Shown here one piece after another: positions 23,006-31,659 of a DNA stretch of 46,411 nucleotides. The translations under genes and the position numbers were made by a program. Every line of letters starts with the position of its first letter. Positions within the stretch are counted from its first letter, which is position 1. This DNA is from Myxococcales bacterium (GTDB taxonomy: Bacteria; Myxococcota; Myxococcia; Myxococcales; Myxococcaceae). The DNA is taken from contig JAUXRI010000303.1 in assembly GCA_030681895.1 (NCBI GenBank), forward strand, positions 1 through 46,411, written 5' to 3'. The notes under the pieces were generated by a model. The model did not search any database. It was not told the DNA's origin and saw only the letters and a list, made by a program, of their open reading frames with translations.

Positions 23006-26000
23006 GTGCGGTTGCCCTTCTGACTGCCGTGCTCCTCGCGCAGGCGCCGGTCACCAAAGTCGAGAACCCGCTCGTCACGCGGCAACGCGAGAAGCAGGAC
23101 CTCGTCGAGAAGCTGCGCCGCGACATCTTCAAGGTCGATCGCAGCATCAACGAGACCGACAAGCTCATCGCGAAGAGCCGCAACGCCCCGTACCTGCCCG
23201 ACCTGCAGTTCCGGCTCGCCGAGCTCTACGTCGAGAAGAGCCGGTACGTGTACTACCTGCAGGCAGAGACCCGCCCCGAAGGATCCAAGGGCGCGCTCGT
23301 CTCGCCAGAGACCAAGCTCTACAAACAGAAGGCGATGCAGATCTACAACCGCCTGCTGCGCGAGTTCCCCGACTTCAAAGACGCAGACAAGGTGACGTTC
23401 TATCTGGCGCACGAACAGCGCGAGATGGGTGAGTTCGACAACCTGCTCAAGACGCTGGCCGATCTGGTGAAGAAGTACCCGAGCTCGCCGCTGCGCCTCG
23501 ACGCCGAGCAGATCCTCGGCGACTACTGGTTCGACAAGGCCGACCTGAAGCAGGCCGAGGAGCGGTACAAGGCGATTCTCGACGCGCCGCCTTCGCCGGT
23601 GCACGACCTCGCCCGCTACAAGATGGGCTGGATTCGCATCAACCAGCAGAACCACAACGAAGCCGTGACGTTCTTCGAGGCCGCGGCCGCGTCTGCGCCG
23701 TTGCCGGGCGCCGACCTCAGCAAGGCGCTCAACGTCAAACGCGAGGCCCTGCTCGACCTCGTCTACAGCTACACCGAGGCGAGGCCCGCGAAGGGCGCGA
23801 TTCAGTACTTCGAGAAGCTCTCGGAGTCGCGCGCCACCTTCTCGCTCGCCCTCGACAAGCTCTCGAACCGCTACTTCATCAAGCAGCAGTACGAGTACGC
23901 GATTCCCGCGCTGCGCAAGCTGCTCGAGATTCAGCCCGACCCAGAGCTCGAGGTGGAGCGCGTCGGCAAGCTCTACGACTCGCTGAAGGCCGCCAAGGGC
24001 AAGGTGCAGCCCAAGCCCGAAGACGTCAGCTTCCTCGTTCGCGCCGCCGTGCAGGTGAAGCTCGACCCGACGAAGGACGAGCCGAGCCGCAAGCGCACGC
24101 TGGGCGAGCTCGAAGAGATGTCGCGAGACCTCTCGACGTCGATTCACGCGCAAGCGCAGAAGAAGGACGACAAGCCCCTCTACATCGAGGCGGCCGCTGC
24201 CTATCAGCGCTACCTCGGCCTGTTCCGCCCGAGGTTGTACGCGACGGTCATCATGCAGAACCGCGCTGACGCCCTGTTCGCGGCGCGCCGCTACGTCGAC
24301 TCGGCTCGTCAGTTCGAAGAGCTCGCCACCTACCTCGACATCAAGGACCCGAAGGCGGCCGAGAAGAAGGCCGATGGCTCGAAGGACACCGTCGACGTGA
24401 CGAAAGAGGCGCCGAAGGAGCCGCCGAAGGACCCGAAGGCCGCGCCGCCCAAGGACCCCAAAGACGCCAAGCTCGCTGCCGTCGCCAGCATGGGCGCGCC
24501 TGGTGCGGCGTCACAGCGCACGTTCACGGAGACCAAGTCGCACGACGAGGCGCTCTACGGCGCGCTGCTCGCGCACTTCTCGGCGCTCAAGCCCGGCGAG
24601 GTCGAACGCCTCACCACCTTCGAGGTCGCCGACGCACGGCAGGCGCTCAAGCTGCTCGGCGCCCAGTTCATCGGCCGCTACCCCAAGAGCGAGCACGCGC
24701 TCGAAGTGAAGTTCAACATCGCGCGCGCCTACTACGAAGACGGCGACTACAAGAAGTCGGCGGAGCTCTTCAAAGAGTTCGCCGTCACGCACGCCGACCA
24801 CAAGGACGCCGTCGTCGCCGCCAACCTCTCGTTCGACTCGCTGCGACAGGTGAAGGGCTACGACCTGGCCGAGGAGTACGGCAAGGCGTTCCTCGCGTCG
24901 AACCTGCCCGCCCCTTTCAAGGCCGACGTGCCCAAGATTCTTCGCGGCTTCAAGGAGACGAAGATCGGCGACATCGCCATCGACGCCTCGAACGAGACCG
25001 GCGACATCATCACGGGCCTCCTCAAGGTGGCCGATGAGAACAAGGGCCAGGACATCGGAGAGAAGGCCCTCTACGGCGCCTTCGCTGCGGCGCGCGACAA
25101 GCGCGACCTTCGCCGGGAGCGCGAGATCGGCGAGCGCTTCATCAAGGAGTACCAGAAGTCCGAGTTCCTCTCCGACGTGATGATCACGCTCGGCCGTCAA
25201 GCAGCCGAGGCAGGCCGGTTCCAGGACGCGGCGGCCTACTTCGAGCAGATGGGCAAGCAGTTCGCGGGCGACGCCACGGGCCTCGACTCGTTGCTGTCGT
25301 CAGCGCGACTGCGCATGGCGATGGGCGATCTGCCCGGCGCCATCAAGGTGCTCGAGCAGACGGTCGATCAAGCCGGCGCTCGCAAGGTCGAGGTGCTCAC
25401 CCTGCTCGCGCAGACGCACATGAAGATGAAGGCCAGCGGGAAGGCCCGCGCGATCGCCGAGCAGGTGATGAAGATCGACAAGGTCAACGCCACCGCCGCG
25501 GCCATCATCTGCGAGGTCGCCGCGAACACTCCCGGCGAGAAGGTCGAGCCCCTCGTCGCGATGATGCAGGCCGTGACCAACTCGCAGAACGCGGCTGGCG
25601 ACGACCCGGCGAAGGCCATCTGGTACCTCGCCGAGATCCTCTACCGCCAGTTCAAGGCGATTCCGAACGACAAGGTCGAGGACAAGGTCGCGGCGCTCCA
25701 GCAGCTCCAGGGCCTGTACCAGCAGTCGGCCTCGATGAACTCGGCGGAGTGGGCCGTCGCGTCGCTGTGGCGCATCGCCAACTCGCTCCAGCACATCGCT
25801 GAAGCGGTCGAGACCACCCCGCCACCGCCGGGCCTGAAGCCTGAAGAGATCGAAGAGTTCCGCGCGGCCGTGAAGCAACAGACCGACCCGCTCAAGGCCC
25901 AGGCCGACCAGACGTTCGAGACGTGCCTGGCCCGCGCCGACTCGCTCGAAGTGTTCAGCACGGCCGTCGTGGGCTGCCGGAAGAAGGTCGACGATGCGTC

Positions 26001-26424
26001 GTCGCCGCTGCGCGGGCCTCCTGCGGAGCGCGCCGTGAACGTCGACGAGCTCCAGAAGAAGGCCGAGGTCACCCAGAACGCGGCTGACTTCGAAGCCGTC
26101 GGCATGGCGTACCTGGGCGCAGGACAGGTGAACAACGCCATCCTGAACTTCAACCGCGCGCTCGAGCTGGCTCCGGCGAGCGCAGGGCTGCACTCGGCGA
26201 TCGGCTACGCGCTGCTGCTCAATGGCGACGCGAACGCGGCCCGCTCGGAGTACGGGCTGGCGCTCGAGGCTGACCCGACCTTCGACAAGGCACGAGCCAA
26301 CCTGGGCGCGCTGCGCTGCCGCTTCTTCGACACGGCAGGCGCCAAGCGCGAGATGAGCGTCGTGAAGGACGTGGGCGCGCTGACCGGCCCCGACGTCGAC
26401 CCGGAGTGGAAGAACTGCAAGTGA
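23002..26424 (+). CDS. Very large TPR protein, GltD (AgmU)/NfsD-like
   Basis: A 1140-residue protein with a short signal peptide (MSAVALLTAVLLAQAP) and many TPR-type helix pairs over most of its length: LQFRLAELYVEKSRYVYYLQ, HDLARYKMGWIRINQQNHNE, EVKFNIARAYYEDGDYKKSA, and a canonical pair near the end (ILNFNRALELAPASAGLHSA). A charged Lys/Asp/Pro linker lies around residues 450-490. GltD (AgmU) of Myxococcus is likewise an exported TPR protein of about this length, and it also follows the other machine genes, so a GltD/NfsD-type scaffold is the best reading. The ATG overlaps the previous stop (ATGA), and the stop overlaps the next GTG (GTGA). The fit is by length, repeats and context. Confidence 0.75.
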   Translation: MSAVALLTAVLLAQAPVTKVENPLVTRQREKQDLVEKLRRDIFKVDRSINETDKLIAKSRNAPYLPDLQFRLAELYVEKSRYVYYLQAETRPEGSKGALVSPETKLYKQKAMQIYNRLLREFPDFKDADKVTFYLAHEQREMGEFDNLLKTLADLVKKYPSSPLRLDAEQILGDYWFDKADLKQAEERYKAILDAPPSPVHDLARYKMGWIRINQQNHNEAVTFFEAAAASAPLPGADLSKALNVKREALLDLVYSYTEARPAKGAIQYFEKLSESRATFSLALDKLSNRYFIKQQYEYAIPALRKLLEIQPDPELEVERVGKLYDSLKAAKGKVQPKPEDVSFLVRAAVQVKLDPTKDEPSRKRTLGELEEMSRDLSTSIHAQAQKKDDKPLYIEAAAAYQRYLGLFRPRLYATVIMQNRADALFAARRYVDSARQFEELATYLDIKDPKAAEKKADGSKDTVDVTKEAPKEPPKDPKAAPPKDPKDAKLAAVASMGAPGAASQRTFTETKSHDEALYGALLAHFSALKPGEVERLTTFEVADARQALKLLGAQFIGRYPKSEHALEVKFNIARAYYEDGDYKKSAELFKEFAVTHADHKDAVVAANLSFDSLRQVKGYDLAEEYGKAFLASNLPAPFKADVPKILRGFKETKIGDIAIDASNETGDIITGLLKVADENKGQDIGEKALYGAFAAARDKRDLRREREIGERFIKEYQKSEFLSDVMITLGRQAAEAGRFQDAAAYFEQMGKQFAGDATGLDSLLSSARLRMAMGDLPGAIKVLEQTVDQAGARKVEVLTLLAQTHMKMKASGKARAIAEQVMKIDKVNATAAAIICEVAANTPGEKVEPLVAMMQAVTNSQNAAGDDPAKAIWYLAEILYRQFKAIPNDKVEDKVAALQQLQGLYQQSASMNSAEWAVASLWRIANSLQHIAEAVETTPPPPGLKPEEIEEFRAAVKQQTDPLKAQADQTFETCLARADSLEVFSTAVVGCRKKVDDASSPLRGPPAERAVNVDELQKKAEVTQNAADFEAVGMAYLGAGQVNNAILNFNRALELAPASAGLHSAIGYALLLNGDANAARSEYGLALEADPTFDKARANLGALRCRFFDTAGAKREMSVVKDVGALTGPDVDPEWKNCK

Positions 26425-27023
26425 GGCCCTCGCGCTCCATCGCCAACCGCCTTCGCGCCCTCGTGACGCTGACGGGGCTTGGAGTGCTGTCGGCCTGTTC
26501 GCCTTCCGGGCAGCCGGCGCCCGCGAAGTTCAGGCTCGAGGGCAGCCTCAGCCAGTTGATGAACCTCGGCTACGACGAGGCGCGGCTGCGGCTCGACTAC
26601 GATCCCAACAACCCGCTGCCCAGCGACACGCTCGGCATCGAGTTCGTCCGGGTGCGCCCGCTGGGCTCGAACACGCTCGACGACGGCGGCACGGTGAACG
26701 CCGTCGGCGCCAGCGAAGACATCGTGCTGAAGATTGGCTACCAGCTGGCAGGTGACCCGCCACCCGCGAACCAGCGGCTCGACCTCACCTTCCTCGATCA
26801 GAACGGTGCGTCGCGCACCACCCTGTCCCGCAACGTGCTCAACGATCCGCGGCGGTCGTTCCCGCCCCTGCGGGTCGGCAGTCTGTTCCTCGATCGCGCG
26901 CCAGACCGCGTCGCGATGAACACCGTCAACGGTGAGTTCAACCTCACGTTCGAGAACGGCATCGAAGTGGCCTCGGGCCGCACCGTCTTCGGAACGTTTT
27001 CGGCCAAGGTGATTCCTCCATGA
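26421..27023 (+). CDS. Lipoprotein of the Glt-like operon, function unknown
   Basis: A 200-residue lipoprotein; the lipobox GVLSAC puts the anchor at Cys26. The mature part is beta-rich (YDEARLRLDYDPNNPLPSDT, LDLTFLDQNGASRTTLS, ending FGTFSAKVIPP). The start is GTG 26421, which overlaps the stop of the large TPR gene (GTGA); an upstream in-frame GTG at 26406 would lengthen the overlap for no gain. The stop overlaps the next ATG. Its position suggests an outer-membrane-anchored accessory of the machine, but I do not recognise the family. Confidence 0.72.
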   Translation: MRPSRSIANRLRALVTLTGLGVLSACSPSGQPAPAKFRLEGSLSQLMNLGYDEARLRLDYDPNNPLPSDTLGIEFVRVRPLGSNTLDDGGTVNAVGASEDIVLKIGYQLAGDPPPANQRLDLTFLDQNGASRTTLSRNVLNDPRRSFPPLRVGSLFLDRAPDRVAMNTVNGEFNLTFENGIEVASGRTVFGTFSAKVIPP

Positions 27024-27643
27024 GAAACTCCTTTCTGTTGATGCTGGCGCTGGTGGCGATGGGGTGCGGCGTGAAGCGCGTGCCCCAGGCCATTCTCGAG
27101 AAGCTTCCCTACGAGGCGAAGATCGAGCTGCTCGAGAGTGAGAACGACCTCGCGCTGGCCGTCGACCGCCTCGACGAGGCCCACGCCGAGGTGAACCGCA
27201 CCCGCGACCAGATTCGGCGGGCGAAGGACCGGTACTCGGCAGCCAAGAGCGAAGTGAACGCGGCGCAAGACGCGCTCTCGCGTGAAGTCGCCGAGCTCGC
27301 CGTCCTCGAGTCGGACGCGCGGGTCGAGTGGCTGCGCGCCAAGCAGCGCGTCAACGTGCGTGACGAGTCGTTGGCCGACCAGAACATGACGTGCGCGCTG
27401 ACGCGGTACGAGCAGACGCGCCTCACCGCCGCCCGCAAGGCCAAGCTCGAGGGCAGTGAAGACTACGAGCCCGCCGTGTTCGAGCAGCAGGTGAAGGACT
27501 GCGACGCTGACTACGCCGCGCTGAAAGAGAAGCTCAAAGAGACGAACTCCGAGGCCGAGACGGTGCGCGCCGAGTGGGAAAAGACCCGCGCCGCCCTCGC
27601 GAAGAAGACCTTCGACGCTCGCGCTTCACCGTTCGTGGAGTGA
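27020..27643 (+). CDS. Coiled-coil lipoprotein of the Glt-like operon
   Basis: A 207-residue lipoprotein (MRNSFLLMLALVAMGC, Cys16) whose mature part is nearly all charged helix. Long heptad-like runs (LLESENDLALAVDRLDEAHA, RTRDQIRRAKDRYSAAKSEV, ALKEKLKETNSEAETVRAEW) predict an extended coiled coil that could span part of the periplasm. Two Cys (NMTCALTRYE and VKDCDADYA) could form a disulfide. ATG 27020 overlaps the previous stop (ATGA). GltK (CglC) is a lipoprotein of the Myxococcus machine, but I cannot show that this is its counterpart. The next gene starts 10 bases on. Confidence 0.72.
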   Translation: MRNSFLLMLALVAMGCGVKRVPQAILEKLPYEAKIELLESENDLALAVDRLDEAHAEVNRTRDQIRRAKDRYSAAKSEVNAAQDALSREVAELAVLESDARVEWLRAKQRVNVRDESLADQNMTCALTRYEQTRLTAARKAKLEGSEDYEPAVFEQQVKDCDADYAALKEKLKETNSEAETVRAEWEKTRAALAKKTFDARASPFVE

Positions 27644-27653
27644 GACCACCGTC

Positions 27654-29597
27654 ATGATCCTCCTCTCGCTCACCCTCGCCTTCACGCTCGGCCAGAAGCC
27701 CGACGCCGAGGCCCTCAAGCGCACCGTGGCCGTCGAAGCGGCGGCCATCGAGAAGAGCCCCGACGACACCGAGGCGCTCTATCGCCTGGGCCTCGCCTAC
27801 CTCGCGCTGGGCGACGCGAAGCGCGCCATCAAGCCGCTCGAGGCGCTGGTGAAGGCTGACGCAGAGTCGCTCGACGGCAAGCTGCTCCTCGCGCGCGCCT
27901 ACCGCGGGGCCAACGACATTCAGAAGGCGAAGGAGCTGCTCGACAAGGCCATCCTCGCGATGCCCGACGAGCCGACCCTGCGCGCCGAGCGTGGTGGCCT
28001 CGCGCGCGCCCAGGAAGAAACCGAGCTCGCCATCGAGCACTACAGCAAGGCCGTGGAGCTCGCGCCGACCGACGCGAACCTGCGCTTCAACCTGGCCGAG
28101 GCGCAGCAGAAGAGCTCGCGGCTCGACGCGGCCATCGCCGGGTACCGCAAGGCGCTCGAGCTCGACTCGGGCCTCACCTCGGCGCGCGTGAACCTGGGCA
28201 AGGCGCTGGCCGAGAAGGGCCTGTTCGGCGAGGCGAAAGAGATTCTCGTCGCGGTGAACAAGGACACGCTCGACGACGCAGAGGCTCACTACAACCTCGG
28301 CGTCATCCTGATGCGTGAAGGCAACGCGTCGAGCGCGGTGAAGGAGTTCGAGCGCACCCTGGCCATCGCGCCGAAACACTCGCAGGCGCTCAACAACCTC
28401 GGCGTCGCGTGGGACGCCATGGCCGACACCAAGAAGGCGCTCGAGTACTTCAAGAAGGCCGGTCAGGCCGACCCGACGTTCGCCGAGGCGTTCTTCAACC
28501 AGGGCATGAGCCTGATGAAGCTCAACAAACCGGCCGAGGCGACGAAGGCCTTCGAGTCGGCGCTGAAGCTCGAGCCCGGCAGCACCGCCCCCTACGTGCA
28601 GCTCGGCACCCTGTACCTGAAGCAGGGCAAGAAGGACCGCGCGGTCGAGGCGTTCACCAAGGCCATCGCGCTCGCCGACGCCCAGGACAAGGCGGACTCG
28701 GGCTTCAAGGCGCTGCTCAAGCGCAACGACATGCGCCGCACCACCGACGCCTATCGCGGCCTCGCCATGGCCTACCTCGAGCTCGGGAAGGTCGACGAGG
28801 CCGTCAACACGCTCAAGCTCGCCACCGACAAGATGCCCAAAGACGCCTCTGCCCGCGAAGCGCTGGGTGAGGCCTTCCTCGCGCAGCGCAACTACGACGG
28901 CGCGGTGGAGCAGTTCCAGAAGCGGCTCGAGGTCGAGCCCAGCGTGGAGGCCCGGCTCGATCTCGCGCGCGCCTACACGAAGAAGCGCGTCGCCAAGCAG
29001 GCCGAGCCGCTCTACCGCGACGTGTTGAAGGAAGACCCGACCAACCGCGCCGCCAAGCTCGGCCTCGCCGACCTCTTCACGGCGCAGGGCCGCTTTGCCG
29101 ACGCCGAGGGCGTGCTGAAAGAGATGATGGCCGCGGACCCGAACGACGCCCTCGCGCTGATGCGCTTCGGCATCATGAAGTCACGCATGCAGCGCCCGAA
29201 CGAAGCGCTCGAGCCGCTCGAGAAGGCGGTCGAGGTGAACCCGACGCTGCTCGATGCGCGGGCCGAGCTCGGCTTCCTGCTCTTCCGCGGCGACATGCAG
29301 GGCAACGCCGGCCGTTGCGTCACCATCATGAACGAGATTCTCATCACCGATGATCGTCACGTGCTGGCGCTCTACTACCGCGGCGCCTGTCTCTTCGCGC
29401 AGGGCAACAAGCCCAAGGCCGAGGAGTCGTTCAAGAACGCCACCCGGGTCGACCCGTCGTTCGGCAATGCCTGGCTGTCACTCGGCGAGCTCTACGAAGA
29501 CCTCGGGAACAAGGACGAGGCGAAGAAGTCGTACGAAGCGGCCCAGAAGCTCGACGTGCCTGAGGCTGCTCAAGCGTTGAAGAGGCTGAACAAGTAG
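27654..29597 (+). CDS. TPR protein, possibly GltE (AglT)/NfsE-like
   Basis: A 647-residue exported TPR protein. A short signal peptide (MILLSLTLAFTLG) is followed by about a dozen canonical 34-residue TPRs (TEALYRLGLAYLALGDAKRA, AEAHYNLGVILMREGNASSA, ALNNLGVAWDAMADTKKALE, NAWLSLGELYEDLGNKDEAK). It closes the Glt-like run. In Myxococcus a TPR protein, GltE (AglT), belongs to the same set; that identity is likely by context but not proven, since canonical TPRs are alike across families. The C-terminus PEAAQALKRLNK is encoded within the first copy of a ~78-bp tandem repeat that continues past the TAG stop. In the later copies the codon at that place is GAG, so the present stop may have been created after the repeat arose. 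Confidence 0.75.
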   Translation: MILLSLTLAFTLGQKPDAEALKRTVAVEAAAIEKSPDDTEALYRLGLAYLALGDAKRAIKPLEALVKADAESLDGKLLLARAYRGANDIQKAKELLDKAILAMPDEPTLRAERGGLARAQEETELAIEHYSKAVELAPTDANLRFNLAEAQQKSSRLDAAIAGYRKALELDSGLTSARVNLGKALAEKGLFGEAKEILVAVNKDTLDDAEAHYNLGVILMREGNASSAVKEFERTLAIAPKHSQALNNLGVAWDAMADTKKALEYFKKAGQADPTFAEAFFNQGMSLMKLNKPAEATKAFESALKLEPGSTAPYVQLGTLYLKQGKKDRAVEAFTKAIALADAQDKADSGFKALLKRNDMRRTTDAYRGLAMAYLELGKVDEAVNTLKLATDKMPKDASAREALGEAFLAQRNYDGAVEQFQKRLEVEPSVEARLDLARAYTKKRVAKQAEPLYRDVLKEDPTNRAAKLGLADLFTAQGRFADAEGVLKEMMAADPNDALALMRFGIMKSRMQRPNEALEPLEKAVEVNPTLLDARAELGFLLFRGDMQGNAGRCVTIMNEILITDDRHVLALYYRGACLFAQGNKPKAEESFKNATRVDPSFGNAWLSLGELYEDLGNKDEAKKSYEAAQKLDVPEAAQALKRLNK

Positions 29598-29870
29598 CCG
29601 TTCATCGTTCGTGGCGCGAGTCACGAGGCGAGCCGGCCTGAGGCTGCGCAAGCGCTGAAGAGGCTGAACAAGGAGCGTTCATCCCTGCGCGGCGCGAGCC
29701 ACGAGTCGAGCCGGTCCCGAGGCTGCTCAAGCGTTGAAGCGCCTGAACAAGGAGCCGGTTTTCGCCTCGGTGAGCGGCCATGAGGCAAGCCGGGCCAGCG
29801 GCCTGCTGAAGCGCCTCAACAAGGAGCTGCTCATCGTCTCGGCGGCGCGAGCCATGAGGCGAGCCGGGCC
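29559..29870. repeat. About four degenerate ~78-bp tandem repeats across a convergent gene junction
   Basis: Copies begin near 29559, 29637, 29716 and 29794. Each carries, on plus, the 3' end of the TPR gene (GCTGAAGAGGCTGAACAAG, encoding LKRLNK). It is followed by a segment (GCGCGAGCCATGAGGCGAGCC in one copy) that on minus reads as the C-terminal RLASWLAP of the convergent gene. Copy 1 contains the TPR stop; copy 4 contains the end and stop of the minus-strand gene. The middle copies encode neither gene in full. Confidence 0.8.
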
Positions 29871-30700
29871 TGAGTCGCCTCGTCACCGCTGGTCTGCAGT
29901 TTGCGACGGCCCTTGAGGCCCAGCGTGCGCATCACGGCGTGGATGCGTGCCGGGAGCCCGACGAGCGGCCCCGTCGAATCCACCGGCAGCCCGTCGACCG
30001 GCCGTCGCGTCGAGTCGCACGTGTGCGGTCCCCACACGAAGCTGAACCAGTTGAGCCGGCGCGGATCGATGGTCAAGACGAGCTCAGGCTCGCCTGCGCG
30101 GAAGGTACACGTCGCGGTGAAGGGCGGCGACTGGCCCAGCCCGAGCGCCTCCCGAAACGCCTGCCATTCGGCAGAGCTCTGCGCTCTCAGCGCGCGGTAC
30201 TGCCACGCGACGGCTTCGAGGCGGCGGTTGCGGGCGGCGAGGTCGACGAGGTGTTGAAGGCGGGCGCCGTCGCGCTGCTCGACGGCCGCCAGGAAGACGG
30301 GAATGAGGGCGTCGGCCAGCGCGTCGTCTTCGGCGCTCGCGAGCCACTCGACGAGATCGTTCGACGCGGCCGATCCTCGCTGTGCGGCGGTCGCCAGCAG
30401 GGCCTCTCGCACGTCGCCCGCGCGCGCCCACTGCGCCAGGCGCTGCACCCGGTCTGAAGAGCCGGTCGAGGCGAGATCGGACAGCGCATCGATGCCCGTC
30501 TGCACGGCGCGGTGTTGTTCGTCACCCGGGCGAAGCGGGTCCACCAGTGCGCGAAGGAACAGATGCGCCTCGGACGTGCCAGGCCGCTCGCAGAGGGCCG
30601 TGATGATGGCGGAGCGGTCGGCGGGGCGCGCGCGGCTCCACACGGCCTCGAGACCGGCCGAGTTGTTCACCGCGAGGTGTCCAAGGAAAGCGCGGTTCAT
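29831..30700 (-). CDS. Conserved-looking protein of unknown function, helical repeat type
   Basis: A 289-residue protein without a signal peptide, so probably cytoplasmic. The first ~180 residues are Ala/Leu/Arg-rich helices of the kind seen in HEAT-like repeats (IDALSDLASTGSSDRVQRLA, EALLATAAQRGSAASNDLVE, LADALIPVFLAAVEQRDGAR). The last third is beta-like (PELVLTIDPRRLNWFSFVWG, PVDGLPVDSTGPLVGLPARI). I do not recognise the family. ATG 30700 (MNRAFLGHLAV) is chosen because codons further upstream look non-coding. The final residues RLASWLAPPRR lie inside the tandem repeat shared with the convergent TPR gene. Confidence 0.65.
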   Translation of the reverse strand: MNRAFLGHLAVNNSAGLEAVWSRARPADRSAIITALCERPGTSEAHLFLRALVDPLRPGDEQHRAVQTGIDALSDLASTGSSDRVQRLAQWARAGDVREALLATAAQRGSAASNDLVEWLASAEDDALADALIPVFLAAVEQRDGARLQHLVDLAARNRRLEAVAWQYRALRAQSSAEWQAFREALGLGQSPPFTATCTFRAGEPELVLTIDPRRLNWFSFVWGPHTCDSTRRPVDGLPVDSTGPLVGLPARIHAVMRTLGLKGRRKLQTSGDEATQARLASWLAPPRR

Positions 30701-31073
30701 CTGCGACCGCCGAGACTGCACGAGGGACGGCGCGACTCGCTCTCGGCCGCGCGGTTGAACGCCGACCTCGTGCGTTGGTGTCTCCTCGAGCAACGTGGCT
30801 CGGCGGAACGCAGGAGTCCCGGTGCGCATGGACGCCGATAGACGCGCGAGGCTGTCGGGGCGGGAACGCCGGAGGTGCGCGTCTTCAAGAGTGCGCTCAA
30901 CTCGAATGAACGCGGCGACCTGGAGTCTTCTCGATGGAGTTCGACCGAGTCCCGCGAGCGCACGAGCGCCTCGCCCTTCTCAGCGGGCCTCGACCGCGGG
31001 CATTCAGGCAACCGACCTTCAGCCCCGTCGAGGTGACGGGAAGGCGCACGTCGACCGGCACGCGCGCGCTCGT
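30701..31073. other. 373-bp stretch without a recognisable gene
   Basis: Open frames cross this stretch on both strands, but their translations are Arg/Ser/Pro-rich shadows with no signal, domain or good start. It should contain the promoter of the 289-residue gene on minus and the 3' flank of the YchJ gene. I see no repeat, RNA gene or strong hairpin. Confidence 0.5.
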
Positions 31074-31538
31074 TCACGCGTGACACTGCTTCACTTTCTT
31101 CCCGCTGCCGCAGGGGCACGGCTCGTTGCGGCCCAGCTTCTGACGCGACGTCGTGGCGGCCCCTTCGAGGTAGCGCCACCGGCCGGCGGCGCGGTCGAAC
31201 TGCGAGCGCTCCTCCAGCGACACCACTGCGCTGGCTTCCACGTACCGGGCCACGAAGTGCACCACACCGGTCGCGTCGGCTGGGCCACCCTGCTGTCGCT
31301 CGAGCACCGTGAGGCCAGCCCACCCCACGGTCCGAGCCCAGGCGGTGAGCTCGACCGCTTCGCCAGGCCTCGGAGCACGGGCGCTCGTGGCGACGAGGTA
31401 CTCACCGAGCCCCAGGGCGTAGGCCGAGTAGCGCGAGCGCATGAGCGCCTCGGCCGTCTCCGCGGGTGTGGTTCCGTCGTGCCGTGGACCGCAGCAGGCC
31501 GACAACGGCGCGCCCGAACCGCAGGGGCAGCTCGTCAC
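31074..31538 (-). CDS. YchJ family SEC-C motif protein
   Basis: A 154-residue protein of the YchJ (UPF0225) family with a SEC-C zinc-binding motif at each end: CPCGSGAPLSACCG at residues 4-17 and CPCGSGKKVKQCHA at the C-terminus. The middle carries the family core (EALMRSRYSAYALGLGEYLV and the FVARYV strand). SEC-C motifs bind zinc and in SecA contact SecB or ribosomes; the role of stand-alone YchJ proteins is not established. The start is GTG 31538, giving M-T-S-C-P-C as expected for the family, with GAGG nearby. It lies 121 bases downstream of the CapA-type gene on the same strand and may share its transcript. Confidence 0.92.
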   Translation of the reverse strand: MTSCPCGSGAPLSACCGPRHDGTTPAETAEALMRSRYSAYALGLGEYLVATSARAPRPGEAVELTAWARTVGWAGLTVLERQQGGPADATGVVHFVARYVEASAVVSLEERSQFDRAAGRWRYLEGAATTSRQKLGRNEPCPCGSGKKVKQCHA

Positions 31539-31659
31539 AGGAAGCCTCGCTCATCGTGCGCATCGGCCTGAGGGCGAAGACACGAAGAGCTGATCGATCG
31601 CCGGCGCATGACGGGCCGCAGCGTGTCGACTGCCGTCTGCGTCGTCAACCAGCGAGGGA

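Noticed and set aside
30795..31571. 258-codon plus-strand open frame
   Set aside because: It runs antisense through the YchJ gene, and the rest is Arg/Ser-rich text with no domain or good start.
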